Source: Methanovulcanius yangii
Lineage (GTDB): Archaea > Halobacteriota > Methanomicrobia > Methanomicrobiales > Methanomicrobiaceae
DNA: 64,000 nucleotides
Reading direction: 5' to 3'
NCBI RefSeq assembly: GCF_018687785.1
Contig: NZ_LTBL01000001.1
Location: forward strand, 1,355,780-1,419,779
The notes beneath the pieces were generated by a model. The model made no database searches and was not told where the DNA came from. It worked only from the letters and a program-made list of their open reading frames with translations. Every line of letters starts with the position of its first letter. The stretch's first letter is position 1. The position numbers and the translations under genes are program-made. This document shows positions 44,695 to 53,291 of the stretch, piece after piece.

Positions 44695-46023
44695 TTACCT
44701 CCCGCTTCCGGGAAGAATGGCATCGAGCCGCTCCATCATCCGGGACACGGCATCCGGGTCATGCCCGCTGCAGAACGAGGTGGAGAGGGTCATATGCCCC
44801 TCAAAGGTTGAGGCCAGAAGAATCGAACCCGGAGGATAGGTTGCAGGCGCCGGGCACCAGACATGGCGGACCGTGACGGGCCCACCCTCCTCTCCCCGGA
44901 AATACGAAGCCACGGCGGAGGGGATGACTCCGGTGTTTGTCAGGATCGGGTTTTTGAGCCACTCGCCGGCGTAAGTCTCACGCATGGCGGCAAAGAGCGG
45001 AGCGACTCCCTCGGATATCCCGGCGAGGTAGGTTTTTTCGTAGAAGACGACCGTCCCGAGCCCGACATGGGAGGCCTTCTTCTCCTGCATGATGTGCGCA
45101 ACGCGGGACAGGATATCCTCAAGTCCGTCCTGTTTCTCTGCAGAGAGGCGCAGTTCATACCCTACCGAGAGATTGCAGATGCTCCGGGGAGGGATACACC
45201 GGAGGTAGCGCCGCAGGTCAAGAGTGCCGAGGAGCCCCAGATCCATGCCATAGAGATCCTCGTTCGCGGTAGCATCAAGAAGCGCGGCAAAGTAGGCGGC
45301 AAGGAGAAGATCATTGAGTGTTGCCCCCCGTTCCCGGGCATACTTCCGCAGAACGATGAACCGTTCGGCAGGGATGTCCAGCCGGGCCCACCGGGGCATG
45401 CTGCGGGAGAGGGACTGACACGGGAACCCCCAGCTTTCGGCAAACGCCGATTCATCTGCATACGCACGTGCACACTCCTCATCCGTGAAACCGGCGCGAA
45501 TCCCTTCTGTCCCCCGCTCCTCCCAGAGTGGATGAATGTCCGGTTCTCTGCCCTCTACCCGTTCGCGATAGCATTCCGCCAGAAGAACGGCTGTCTGGAA
45601 GAGACCATTTGCATCCACCGCAGCATGGTGAATGCTCAGGACAAGCGTATCGGCATGCGCCCTACGGTCACGGAAGAGAGAGAGCCGGATCTGCGGCCCG
45701 GCAAAGGCGTCAATCACCGGAAGGGCATACGTGCCCTCATCCGGCGCGAATGGTTCTTCTGAGAACGAAAACGCCATGTCAACGGAAGAGAGGGGAAGTT
45801 CCTCCCAGTATCCCCGGTCATGACGTTCCACGTACCGGCATCGGAGCACCGGTGCGGCCAGGACCGTGTCCCCGAGGGCTGCCCTGAGGGCTGCCCGGTC
45901 AAGGTGGCCGTCAACCTCGATCACAAGGTGGATCGTCGGGTCATACACCTCGGCGAACCATACGTTCACCACATCAAATGCGGGCGCCGGCCATATTCTG
46001 CCCGCTGCTTCCACCTCAGTCAT
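44695..46023 (-). CDS. Stand-alone condensation-domain (acyltransferase-like) enzyme
   Basis: The 442-residue protein has the chloramphenicol acetyltransferase/condensation fold. The catalytic HHxxxD motif is IHHAAVDANG (His132, His133, Asp137). The N-terminal VWFAEVYDPTIHLVIEVDG and the late LTNTGVIP segment match condensation or alcohol acyltransferase-like proteins. It is a single domain without adenylation or carrier modules, so it may join a CoA- or carrier-bound acyl group to an amine or alcohol. A CAATATAC box lies about 30 bases before the ATG. The product is unknown; MarR and MATE genes follow on the same strand. Confidence 0.72.
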   Translation of the reverse strand: MTEVEAAGRIWPAPAFDVVNVWFAEVYDPTIHLVIEVDGHLDRAALRAALGDTVLAAPVLRCRYVERHDRGYWEELPLSSVDMAFSFSEEPFAPDEGTYALPVIDAFAGPQIRLSLFRDRRAHADTLVLSIHHAAVDANGLFQTAVLLAECYRERVEGREPDIHPLWEERGTEGIRAGFTDEECARAYADESAFAESWGFPCQSLSRSMPRWARLDIPAERFIVLRKYARERGATLNDLLLAAYFAALLDATANEDLYGMDLGLLGTLDLRRYLRCIPPRSICNLSVGYELRLSAEKQDGLEDILSRVAHIMQEKKASHVGLGTVVFYEKTYLAGISEGVAPLFAAMRETYAGEWLKNPILTNTGVIPSAVASYFRGEEGGPVTVRHVWCPAPATYPPGSILLASTFEGHMTLSTSFCSGHDPDAVSRMMERLDAILPGSGR

Positions 46024-46162
46024 AGTCGTCCGTTATGGTTATCCCCCGCAGGTATATTGGTTATTGTTCGGCAGGCGAAAGTGATGTCCCTGCCGGACGA
46101 TCCATGCATCATGCACTGACAGCTCCTCTCCAGGGAATGATCGCTCTTCCGGCTCCTGAGAC

Positions 46163-46714
46163 CTATGCTCCGATGAGGAGGAGCACCACACAGACGACCG
46201 GAGGGATGACAAGATTGTCCTCGATTGGCGTGACCAGTTCGGTGACGGCCGCACACCCCGCCACCACCACCGCCTGAACGGGCGGGAGAAGGACGAGGAG
46301 GACGAGGGCTGCTGCGGCAAGCCCCGACAGCGACCCCTCCCACGTCTTCCCGTTTCTGATCCGGTGACGCCCGAACGCGGTTCCCGCCATCGTACTGACG
46401 CTGTCGAGCACCGCGAGGGTGACGACGCCCGCGAGGGCATACGCCTCCGGAAAGACGGCGAGGCAGAAGACGGTGGAGATGACAAAACAGATCGCCCCGA
46501 ACCCGGGAATGCGGACGTCACGTTCGACGGCGTCCAGCATACCGGAGACGATCGGGACATGTTTTCCTGCCGCAACCCTGTCAAGGATGGCAAAACCCCC
46601 GAGAAGACCCGCAGTAAAGAGCATCAGGGAGACCTGCGCACCGGCGGCAACGATCACCGCAGCGATGGCCAGGCCAACGAGAAGATGGATTGCCTGCCGG
46701 GCAAATTCATTCAT
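46163..46714 (-). CDS. Polyprenol/diacylglycerol kinase-like (CTP-dependent) membrane protein
   Basis: The 183-residue protein has about six helices and the motif STMAGTAFGRHRIRNGKTWEG (about residues 107-127). This is the CTP-binding signature shared by dolichol kinase, SEC59 and the phosphatidate cytidylyltransferase superfamily. It probably phosphorylates a polyprenol or lipid alcohol with CTP for glycan-lipid synthesis. It is divergent from the K+ channel gene and lies 139 bases upstream of the condensation-domain gene. Confidence 0.75.
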   Translation of the reverse strand: MNEFARQAIHLLVGLAIAAVIVAAGAQVSLMLFTAGLLGGFAILDRVAAGKHVPIVSGMLDAVERDVRIPGFGAICFVISTVFCLAVFPEAYALAGVVTLAVLDSVSTMAGTAFGRHRIRNGKTWEGSLSGLAAAALVLLVLLPPVQAVVVAGCAAVTELVTPIEDNLVIPPVVCVVLLLIGA

Positions 46715-46876
46715 TGGTCAGAGATGGACTCCGGACAGGATTAATCCCTCTCACCCGCTCCCCGGCCGGCGTCAGACGGAGGGCTGATCCGCTGCGTCGG
46801 AAAATAGAAGATTTATGACCGAAGGCACGCAAAAAAGCATAGAGAAACGGCCTTTTGGCAGGAGAGGGAGAGATAA

Positions 46877-47731
46877 ATGGGACAAATCAGACAACGCATC
46901 TACGAGATAGTTGAGACACCACGGGACGATGACCGGGCAAGCATTCTCTTTGACATATTTATCGTATCCATGATCTTTCTCTCCATTGCAGGCCTCGTCC
47001 TTGCCAGCATCCATACATTCCTCGAGAACCACTTCTTCCTCATCCTGGGAATCGAACTGCTGACCGGAGTCGTCTTTACCATCGAGTACCTTCTGAGAAT
47101 CTGGGCATGCACGGCAGACCCCGCATATGCCCGACCGGTTACCGGGAGGATACGCTATGCCCTCGGGCTCTTTCAGGTCGTCGACCTCGTTGCCCTGCTC
47201 CCCTATTACCTGGCGCTCTTCTTCCCCTTCAATGTGGAGTTTCTCCGGGTGCTGCGACTGCTGCGTCTTATCAAACTGGGAAAATACTCACGATCGTTCT
47301 CCCTGATGGTGCGGGTGGTCGACCGCAACAAGCAGTCCCTGCTCTCCGCCCTCTCGGTCCTCCTCATCATCCTCGTGATCGCCTCCTCACTCATGTACTA
47401 CGCTGAACACGTTGCCCAGCCCGACGTCTACTCCAGCATCCCCGCGGCGATGTGGTGGGGCCTCATCACCCTTGCCACCGTGGGATATGGCGACATGGTG
47501 CCGATAACCCCGCTTGGAAAAATCCTGGGAGGGGTCATCGCCCTCATTGGTATCGGTGTCTTCGCCCTGCCTGCCGGCATCATAGCATCGGGATTTACCG
47601 AGGTCCTCGAGGAGGAGGAGGAGGAGAAGAGAAAAGCAAAAATGAACAGGAATTCCCCCACATCGCCACGGATTGAGATCTGTCCCCACTGCGGCCGGGA
47701 AATCCGTCCGGAAGACCGCAAGTCCCGTTAA
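46877..47731 (+). CDS. Voltage-gated-type potassium channel
   Basis: The 284-residue protein has six helices. S4 carries regularly spaced Arg (RVLRLLRLIKLGK, about residues 124-136) and the pore has the K+ filter TVGYGD (201-206). After S6 comes an acidic stretch of six Glu, then a tail with a single CPHC pair (Cys269, Cys272). The S4 charges fit a voltage sensor of Kv/ion_trans type. GGGAGAGATAA is the ribosome-binding site. The stop overlaps by 4 bases the convergent nitrogenase-like K gene. The half zinc-knuckle tail is unusual and could dimerise around a metal. Confidence 0.9.
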   Translation: MGQIRQRIYEIVETPRDDDRASILFDIFIVSMIFLSIAGLVLASIHTFLENHFFLILGIELLTGVVFTIEYLLRIWACTADPAYARPVTGRIRYALGLFQVVDLVALLPYYLALFFPFNVEFLRVLRLLRLIKLGKYSRSFSLMVRVVDRNKQSLLSALSVLLIILVIASSLMYYAEHVAQPDVYSSIPAAMWWGLITLATVGYGDMVPITPLGKILGGVIALIGIGVFALPAGIIASGFTEVLEEEEEEKRKAKMNRNSPTSPRIEICPHCGREIRPEDRKSR

Positions 47732-48849
47732 GAGGAGGAGAGGCCGGCTGCAAGGACCCGCTCGATGACCCAGAGTGCCCCTTCTATGCCGGCAAGCGGC
47801 CTGTTGACGAGCATCAGTGACTTCTTCATCGGGAGGGTGACCTGGACCTGCACGGCCGCCGGTGCGAGGGCTCCCTCATAGGCGGACCCGAAGATGATAT
47901 CCGGCGTTGTCCCCTCAAGGCAGGCCCTGACCGACCCGATATCAGGGGCATAGACGATGTCACGCCGATTCTCCGGCGGCACCGTCCGGGACGCCATGAA
48001 GGCAATATCCGCATCGAGGTAGGTGGTGCAGAGATCAGCGATCATCCCGGCATATCCGGCCATCGCAACAACGCCCACCAACGGCGGATCATGCACCCTG
48101 AGATAGCGGTCACAGGCGATGATGATCCGCTCCTCCGCGGCTTCCGCCTCATCCATCACCGGCGTAATATCGGCATCCGGGCAGAGAGAGGAGAGCCGTA
48201 CGAACGCATCCCGAACGTCCGAAAGACCCAGCAATGCCCCTGCGTTCTTCCCGATGCCGGTCGCCATGTCCGGCACAAGGGAGATCGTCACCGGCGCAGG
48301 GTGGCGAACGGAGGCGAGGGTATCGGAGCAGTAGCACGCTGCGACCGGGATGCCCGCCATGGCACAGAGACGTTCTGCCTCACGGCGGTTGCCGGTGGAG
48401 AAGAGATCGGTCGATATGCAGCCGTCCAGATTGACCCCTGGCCGTGACGGGTCGACGACGGGGCTGAGGGCCGCTACGCCACGCCGGAATCCTTCCCCGA
48501 GATCACCCGCGTATCCGGGGGCATCCACAACAACCGCCTGATGATCATCCAGAAACTGCCGGATATCCTCACCGATGGTCGAGGGGACGCATGAATTGAC
48601 CACCGCCACCTGTTCGCAGAGAGGGGAGACCCCCTCGACGACCTCGCGCAGCCGGTCTTCGGTCCCGAAGACCACCTCATGCTCGAGGAGATAGGTGCAG
48701 TTGAGAGGGTCGGGGATGACGGCATCGGCATAGAAGTAACAGGCGGAGGAACCGTGGATGACCACTCCCACACCGTCGACCGCCGCAAGCGCCGATGCCG
48801 CCCCCACCATGGCACAGGGCCAGACCGGGTTCTCACATGGCCTGCCCAT
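47728..48849 (-). CDS. Nitrogenase-like component 1 subunit, NifK/E-like
   Basis: The 373-residue protein is an oxidoreductase/nitrogenase component 1 family member, far shorter than NifK (about 520). C12-AMVGA followed by HGSSAC (Cys37) matches the NifK Cys70 and Cys95 pattern with identical 25-residue spacing. NSCVPSTIGED (Cys87) matches NifK Cys153 with TxxxxIGDD. An extra Cys at position 5 lies next to the first ligand. The ATG at 48849 has GGAGGAGG upstream; the longer frame starts at 48882. It overlaps the D-like gene by 17 bases. It should pair with that subunit and receive electrons from the H-like protein; the substrate is unknown. Confidence 0.8.
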   Translation of the reverse strand: MGRPCENPVWPCAMVGAASALAAVDGVGVVIHGSSACYFYADAVIPDPLNCTYLLEHEVVFGTEDRLREVVEGVSPLCEQVAVVNSCVPSTIGEDIRQFLDDHQAVVVDAPGYAGDLGEGFRRGVAALSPVVDPSRPGVNLDGCISTDLFSTGNRREAERLCAMAGIPVAACYCSDTLASVRHPAPVTISLVPDMATGIGKNAGALLGLSDVRDAFVRLSSLCPDADITPVMDEAEAAEERIIIACDRYLRVHDPPLVGVVAMAGYAGMIADLCTTYLDADIAFMASRTVPPENRRDIVYAPDIGSVRACLEGTTPDIIFGSAYEGALAPAAVQVQVTLPMKKSLMLVNRPLAGIEGALWVIERVLAAGLSSS

Positions 48850-49885
48850 CGATAAACCTCCTCCACTGCCTGAGCATTCCACGGATACCGGATGTCCCGA
48901 CCGGCATACAAAACGGGACGGGGATCACTGTTCCTTCCGGCGCCACGTGTATTTCAAGGTGGGATGCGATCTCCTCGAAGAGATCACTCTCCGCTGACTG
49001 AAACCCGAAATTATCGAAGGTGATACACGCTCCGGCCAGGTCGCTGAAATCATCTGCAAGCTCTTCCTGTCGCGCCTTCTCCTCCCGTATGGCATCGGTC
49101 GCATCGATGCCGGTCAGTCTGCCTGCCTCCCCGAGAAACGCAATCGTTCCGGCAAGTCCTGCCGGAAACGAGGATATTGACGGGGTGCCGGTGAGAGCAT
49201 CGAAATGACGGGAGAGGGTGCCCTGCGGGTCTTCCCGCATCACGTTCAGGCATCCCGCACCCATACCACGGATATCTTCCGGAGAGACGTTCCGGACGAA
49301 CCGGACATTGACCTCAAGGCCAAGGGCCTCCAGGAGACGTGCCACCTCGGCATGGTTGGCCTCCACCTCGAACTCGAGGTTCTTCTCCCCGATCAGGTTC
49401 ACCCCTCCGTCGCGGGACACCGATGGTTCGATGAAATCTGAGAGGGCGAAAAGAGCGCTTGCGTATCCGGAGTGAAACGTTCCGCCAAGAAAACCCGAGC
49501 TTTCGATATGCACCACAGGTACATCCCAGTCCCTTGCGCAGACCGCCGCCGTATCATCCCCGATGGTTTCGGTGACGCAGGTCGATATGACGCAGACGGC
49601 CGACGGCCCCCCTTCGGCAGCAAAGGAAATGGCATCCGCCAGTGCCTCCTCTCCCCCGAAGATTACCTCCTCTTCCCCAAGCCCGCTCGATATGATCCGG
49701 GGTATGGTATAGATGTCGTGCTCGAGGAGAGTGGTGTGCAAAAGCGAGGTATTGATATGGGTACATCCGTCCGGACCGTGGACGATTGTTACCGCGTCAT
49801 TCAGAAAGGCGCTCACGGAAAGCGCCCCCATAACGGTACAGCCTTCAAACCGGGATGTGCTTTCTGGCAAGTGCTTCGAGTTCAT
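48833..49885 (-). CDS. Nitrogenase-like component 1 subunit, NifD-like
   Basis: The 350-residue protein belongs to the nitrogenase component 1 family. Cys16 (FEGCTVMGA), Cys41 (IVHGPDGC) and Cys103 ([11 protein letters not shown]) match NifD Cys62, Cys88 (HGPVGC) and Cys154, with spacings of 25 and 62 against 26 and 66. This keeps the ligands for a P-cluster-like or shared [4Fe-4S] centre. Cys212 (GAGCLNVM) lies roughly where NifD has its cofactor cysteine, but this alignment is uncertain and the cofactor His is not obvious. The protein lacks CfbD-type HPRPSPI. The ATG at 49885 has GGAG upstream and overlaps the H gene by 41 bases. Confidence 0.8.
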   Translation of the reverse strand: MNSKHLPESTSRFEGCTVMGALSVSAFLNDAVTIVHGPDGCTHINTSLLHTTLLEHDIYTIPRIISSGLGEEEVIFGGEEALADAISFAAEGGPSAVCVISTCVTETIGDDTAAVCARDWDVPVVHIESSGFLGGTFHSGYASALFALSDFIEPSVSRDGGVNLIGEKNLEFEVEANHAEVARLLEALGLEVNVRFVRNVSPEDIRGMGAGCLNVMREDPQGTLSRHFDALTGTPSISSFPAGLAGTIAFLGEAGRLTGIDATDAIREEKARQEELADDFSDLAGACITFDNFGFQSAESDLFEEIASHLEIHVAPEGTVIPVPFCMPVGTSGIRGMLRQWRRFIDGQAM

Positions 49886-50660
49886 GCATCTCCAGCGGAG
49901 TCGGGATGGACGTTTCGGTGTTGGTCTGTATTGTCTCGGCAAGATGCCGGTACACTGCCGCCTGCGCCGAATCAGGGGCAAACTCGATGACCGTCTGCTG
50001 GTTGACTTCAGCAACCTGCACGACCCCGTCACGTGGGATGTAGGCGATGAGGCGCGACCCCACCATATCGGCAAATTCCCGTACAAGCTCCTCTTCCCCG
50101 GGAATATTCTTGGCATTGCAGATCACGCCGCCCAGTGCGCATTTGGCCTTGCTTCTTTTTGAGAGGCGTGCTATGGCCTTGCAGATATTATTGGCCGCAT
50201 AGAGGGACATGAACTCCCCGGATGTGACGAGATAGATCTCCTGCGCATACCCCTCCCGCATTGGCATGGCAAATCCGCCGCAGACCACATCACCGAGCAC
50301 ATCATAGACAATGACATCCCCGTAGAGGGCATCGAGTTTCTGGAGGAGCTGAAACGTGGCAATGATCCCGCGGCCCGCACAGCCGATGCCGGGGTCGGGA
50401 CCCCCCGCCTCGACGCACCGTATTCCGCCGTACCCCTCGAAAACCACCTCATCAACCCCGATCCTGTCCCCTTTTTCCCGGACAAGATCCAGAACTGTCG
50501 GAATCCACTCCCCGTGCATCAGCATTCTCGTACTGTCATGCTTCGGGTCGCACCCGATCTGCATCACATCGCAGCCGGTGTCAGCGAGGGCTGCCGAGAG
50601 ATTTGCCGAGGTAGTGGATTTTCCAATGCCACCCTTTCCATACAGGGCGATTTGTTTCAT
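49845..50660 (-). CDS. Nitrogenase iron protein-like ATPase (NifH/CfbC/BchL family)
   Basis: The 271-residue protein has the complete NifH core. The P-loop is GKGGIGKST (residues 9-17), switch I is GCDPKHDST, and Cys94 (GIGCAGRG) and Cys127 (VVCGGFAMP) are ligands for the [4Fe-4S] cluster shared by two monomers. The Arg of CAGRG is also present. It should hydrolyse MgATP and pass single electrons to the D/K-like complex. It is first in the operon, with a TATA box about 25 bases before the ATG, so the transcript is probably leaderless. Family resemblance alone fits CfbC too, but the two partner genes here are not CfbD-like. Confidence 0.88.
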   Translation of the reverse strand: MKQIALYGKGGIGKSTTSANLSAALADTGCDVMQIGCDPKHDSTRMLMHGEWIPTVLDLVREKGDRIGVDEVVFEGYGGIRCVEAGGPDPGIGCAGRGIIATFQLLQKLDALYGDVIVYDVLGDVVCGGFAMPMREGYAQEIYLVTSGEFMSLYAANNICKAIARLSKRSKAKCALGGVICNAKNIPGEEELVREFADMVGSRLIAYIPRDGVVQVAEVNQQTVIEFAPDSAQAAVYRHLAETIQTNTETSIPTPLEMHELEALARKHIPV

Positions 50661-50662
50661 TG

Positions 50663-50675
50663 ACTAAAATTTAGT
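50663..50675. promoter_or_regulatory. Operator-like inverted repeat at the nitrogenase-like operon start
   Basis: ACTAAA (50663-50668) and TTTAGT (50670-50675) form a perfect six-base inverted repeat around one A. It lies two bases before the H-like ATG and between it and a TATA-like GATATAG (about 50681-50687 on the minus strand). A regulator bound here would block transcription initiation. It is not the GGAA-N6-TTCC operator of NrpR. Confidence 0.4.
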
Positions 50676-50698
50676 TGTGCTATATCATTAGTTCTCTG

Positions 50699-51226
50699 TT
50701 ACTCCCCGGCATCCTCGGTCCCTCTTTTCACAACCATCAGACTGACCGAGAGGAGGACGATGGCAATCGGGATGACCAGGTTTTCGTAGGTGAGATGTTC
50801 AAACCCTACAAGAACCGCCATCTCGAGGTAATGGACGAAGAGAATGAAGACGATCACCTGTCCGAGGATCATCTTCAGGTCGATGATATTTTTCATCTTC
50901 AGCCAATTTGGGAGGTAGGACTGCTGTTTCTCCTCATCATTTGCCAGGAAGAGGTAATACACCCCGAACCCGAAGATCATCAGAACGAGGGCGAGAAGAA
51001 AGGCATCCGTTGCCTGTATGACAATCACGGTCGCAACATTCGACGATGTCAGATGGACGGGGACCGCCTCCGGGGGAAACAGGGGTTCGACGCCTCCGAT
51101 GAAATAGTACCACGCGGAGATGGTCTTCTCAAATCCGATGATAAACATGAGCACCGACCCTGCAAATGAGGATACGGCGGCAATGACGACGATATATGTC
51201 AACAGCGTCACATTTTTCAGAAACAT
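50699..51226 (-). CDS. UPF0114/YqhA family membrane protein
   Basis: The 175-residue protein has four helices and fits the YqhA (UPF0114) family of inner-membrane proteins of unknown function. Matching segments are VSSFAGSVLMFIIG near the start, IQATDAFLLALVLMIFGFGVYYLF in the middle, then LKMILGQVIVFILFVHYLE. GAGGGGGG precedes the ATG and ACTATATATG lies about 50 bases upstream as promoter. It lies 38 bases before the nitrogenase-like H gene on the same strand, so read-through is possible. Confidence 0.82.
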   Translation of the reverse strand: MFLKNVTLLTYIVVIAAVSSFAGSVLMFIIGFEKTISAWYYFIGGVEPLFPPEAVPVHLTSSNVATVIVIQATDAFLLALVLMIFGFGVYYLFLANDEEKQQSYLPNWLKMKNIIDLKMILGQVIVFILFVHYLEMAVLVGFEHLTYENLVIPIAIVLLSVSLMVVKRGTEDAGE

Positions 51227-51269
51227 TGGACCCCCCTCAAGTATATCAGAGGGATGCGGAGAACCCCAT

Positions 51270-51280
51270 ATATAGTTATG
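51270..51280 (-). promoter_or_regulatory. TATA-box promoter of the UPF0114 gene
   Basis: ACTATATATGG on the minus strand lies about 50 bases before the UPF0114 ATG and leaves room for a leader carrying GAGGGGGG as ribosome-binding site. Confidence 0.5.
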
Positions 51281-51319
51281 GGTGCCGTGGTCCCGCTCCC
51301 GTGCGCAGGGGGGGCAAAC

Positions 51320-52789
51320 CTACCACTCAAACCCGCGGATGAGGCCGATGAAGAATACGATCACCGCCATCACTTCAAGACGTCCGAGCCACATCTGAAG
51401 GATGAGCACGATCTTGGATGCCGCGGACATGTCCGGGGAGACGAACCCGGTGGAGATGCCGTTGTTGCAGGTCGCCGAGATGACATCGAAGATGATGAGG
51501 CTGGTATCGATATCCGGCCGTTCGAAGTGCATAATCGCAATCATCGAAATTGCAATCGTGATGATGAAGAGCACCATGGTGAGCATGTTGCGCGACACCT
51601 CCAGTTCCGCCTCGGATTTGATGATATTCTTCCCGTTGTACCGGAAGGGGATGACCGCCTTTGTGCTCTTGAACGACCGCTGGAACCACCATTTGATCCC
51701 CTTGAAACCGATCATCACACGGGAGAGCTTGACACCCCCTGCCGTACTTCCGCTCGAACCACCGACGAAGACCATGACCGTGAGAATCAGGATGGAAACC
51801 GGCGCCCAGAGCGAGATATCTGCAGTCTGGAATCCGGTACTCGTTGCAGCGGCGGATGCCATGAACAGCCCGTTGACGACCGCCGAGAACGGGTCCATCT
51901 TGTTGAATGCCAGCAGGTCCGCTGTAATGAGTACGAAGCCCGCAAGGATTATCGCAAAGAGCAGTTTCGCCTGATCATCCTCCAGAATCCTGAACTTATG
52001 GGTGCGATGGAGGAGGAAGTAGAGTTTGAACGGCAGGGCTCCTGCAATCATCACCGGAATGATCAGCATTTCGAGGAGACGGTTGTCATAGTACCCGATT
52101 CCCCCGTTGTGGATGGTAAATCCACCGGTTGAGATGGCCGTCATCGCGATATTGAGGGCATCCCACAGCGTCACCCCCGAGAGGTAGATGAGGAGGGTGC
52201 CCGCGACGGTCAGTGCAAGGTATATCTTCCAGAGATTTTTACCCTGTTCTACAGCACTCGGGAAATAGGCATCCTTCTTCCCCTCCATCCGCTCGGAACT
52301 GTAGAGCCGCAGCGACGAGACAGAGGAGCGGTTCAGAAATGCCACGCTGAATGCCACGATGCCAATGCCCCCGAACCATTCCATGAGAGTCCGCCAGAAG
52401 ATGAGGGTCTCCGGGAGGGCATCCACGTCACGGGACATCGTCATTCCCGTATCCGTCCATCCCGACATCGCCTCGAATACCGCGTCGAGGTATGGCATTC
52501 CTGCACCGAAGACGAACGGGAGGGCTCCGACCAGCGCACAGATGATCCATATCGTTGCAACGGCAAAGAGCGCCTGGGAAAGTTTTGGATCCTTATCACT
52601 GCGAGGAAGCTCCAGAAAGAGGGATCCGATGCAGAAGAGGGCGACGGGGACTGTGACCATCGGCATGATCATGTCCAACTCCCCGAAGATCACGGCAACG
52701 ATCAGAGGGATGCAGGTTCCTGCGCTGATGTACCTGAGGATCAGGCCGATATCATCGGTGACGACCAGGTACTGCTGGAAGCGGTTCAT
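51320..52789 (-). CDS. trkH: Trk-type potassium uptake protein, TrkH
   Basis: The 489-residue protein has the TrkH/KtrB four-repeat pore architecture. Repeat filters include AMSGWTDTGMTM, AISTGGFTIHN, SAAATSTGFQTA, and the last, SATCNNGISTGFVS. A GGSSGSTAGGVKL segment (about residue 338) also matches TrkH. It imports K+, normally with a TrkA/RCK regulatory partner. No trkA gene is next to it. It is separated from the UPF0114 gene by about 93 bases; together with the channel at 46.9 kb, two K+ transport genes flank the nitrogenase-like operon. Confidence 0.92.
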   Translation of the reverse strand: MNRFQQYLVVTDDIGLILRYISAGTCIPLIVAVIFGELDMIMPMVTVPVALFCIGSLFLELPRSDKDPKLSQALFAVATIWIICALVGALPFVFGAGMPYLDAVFEAMSGWTDTGMTMSRDVDALPETLIFWRTLMEWFGGIGIVAFSVAFLNRSSVSSLRLYSSERMEGKKDAYFPSAVEQGKNLWKIYLALTVAGTLLIYLSGVTLWDALNIAMTAISTGGFTIHNGGIGYYDNRLLEMLIIPVMIAGALPFKLYFLLHRTHKFRILEDDQAKLLFAIILAGFVLITADLLAFNKMDPFSAVVNGLFMASAAATSTGFQTADISLWAPVSILILTVMVFVGGSSGSTAGGVKLSRVMIGFKGIKWWFQRSFKSTKAVIPFRYNGKNIIKSEAELEVSRNMLTMVLFIITIAISMIAIMHFERPDIDTSLIIFDVISATCNNGISTGFVSPDMSAASKIVLILQMWLGRLEVMAVIVFFIGLIRGFEW

Positions 52790-52876
52790 AACCTATCATA
52801 CTGGTAGCTTTGATGGAGTCTTATCCTTTTTGCATTTGTCAGGTGCAGGAAGGAAAAAGTAAAAAAGGGCGGGGAT

Positions 52877-53278
52877 TCACCTGTTGACCCAGAGATTGTG
52901 AATGTTACAGCATTCAAATGCCTTCACTTCGGTGTCGACGCCGGGGAAGAACGCCTCGGGGGCATCGCCGGGTTTGAGATAATGGATCATCACATCCCGC
53001 CCCTTCTGGACCGCAATCCACATGATATAATGCTCCTCCTCCATCGGATGGGCGGTCGAACCCACCTTTACCTTGATGCCTCCTTCTGCCTTTTCGACGA
53101 TCGGAACATGCTTCTGGGTGGCCGGATCCGCAATCTGCTCCTCGAGAAGATCCATCTCGGTTCCGGCACAGGAGACCGATAGTGCATCCGGTGTCGGGGC
53201 CTTGCACATCAGCGCATCCATTGCCATGATGGTGCCGTTGCACCCCTTGCATTTGAAAAATAATAGTTTCTCATCCAT
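52877..53278 (-). CDS. Superoxide reductase (desulfoferrodoxin/methanoferrodoxin-like)
   Basis: The 133-residue protein has the SOR catalytic domain: KHVP (His57), AHPMEEEHYI (His77, His83), and CCNIHNLW (Cys124, His127) form the square-pyramidal iron site. The N-terminal part has CKGC (Cys10, Cys13), then Cys25 and Cys37, but not the adjacent Cys-Cys pair of a desulforedoxin centre; the expected pair reads Ser-Cys. This is closer to methanoferrodoxin of Methanosarcina, described with a [4Fe-4S] cluster, than to classic desulfoferrodoxin. Gln55 replaces the usual Glu before Lys-His. It reduces superoxide to peroxide and follows FprA and rubredoxin in one operon. Confidence 0.85.
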   Translation of the reverse strand: MDEKLLFFKCKGCNGTIMAMDALMCKAPTPDALSVSCAGTEMDLLEEQIADPATQKHVPIVEKAEGGIKVKVGSTAHPMEEEHYIMWIAVQKGRDVMIHYLKPGDAPEAFFPGVDTEVKAFECCNIHNLWVNR

Positions 53279-53291
53279 AAGGATCTCTCCC

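Noticed and set aside
47728-50660. Reading of the H-D-K operon as CfbCD (coenzyme F430 synthesis)
   Set aside because: CfbD is one gene with an HPRPSPI-type N-terminus and HGPHGC block. Here two different component-1 subunits are present and neither starts that way. The H-like subunit alone could fit CfbC.
47728-50660. Reading as a true molybdenum nitrogenase
   Set aside because: Both component-1 proteins are about 150 residues short, the cofactor ligands are not clear, and nifI, nifE, nifN and nifB are absent beside it.
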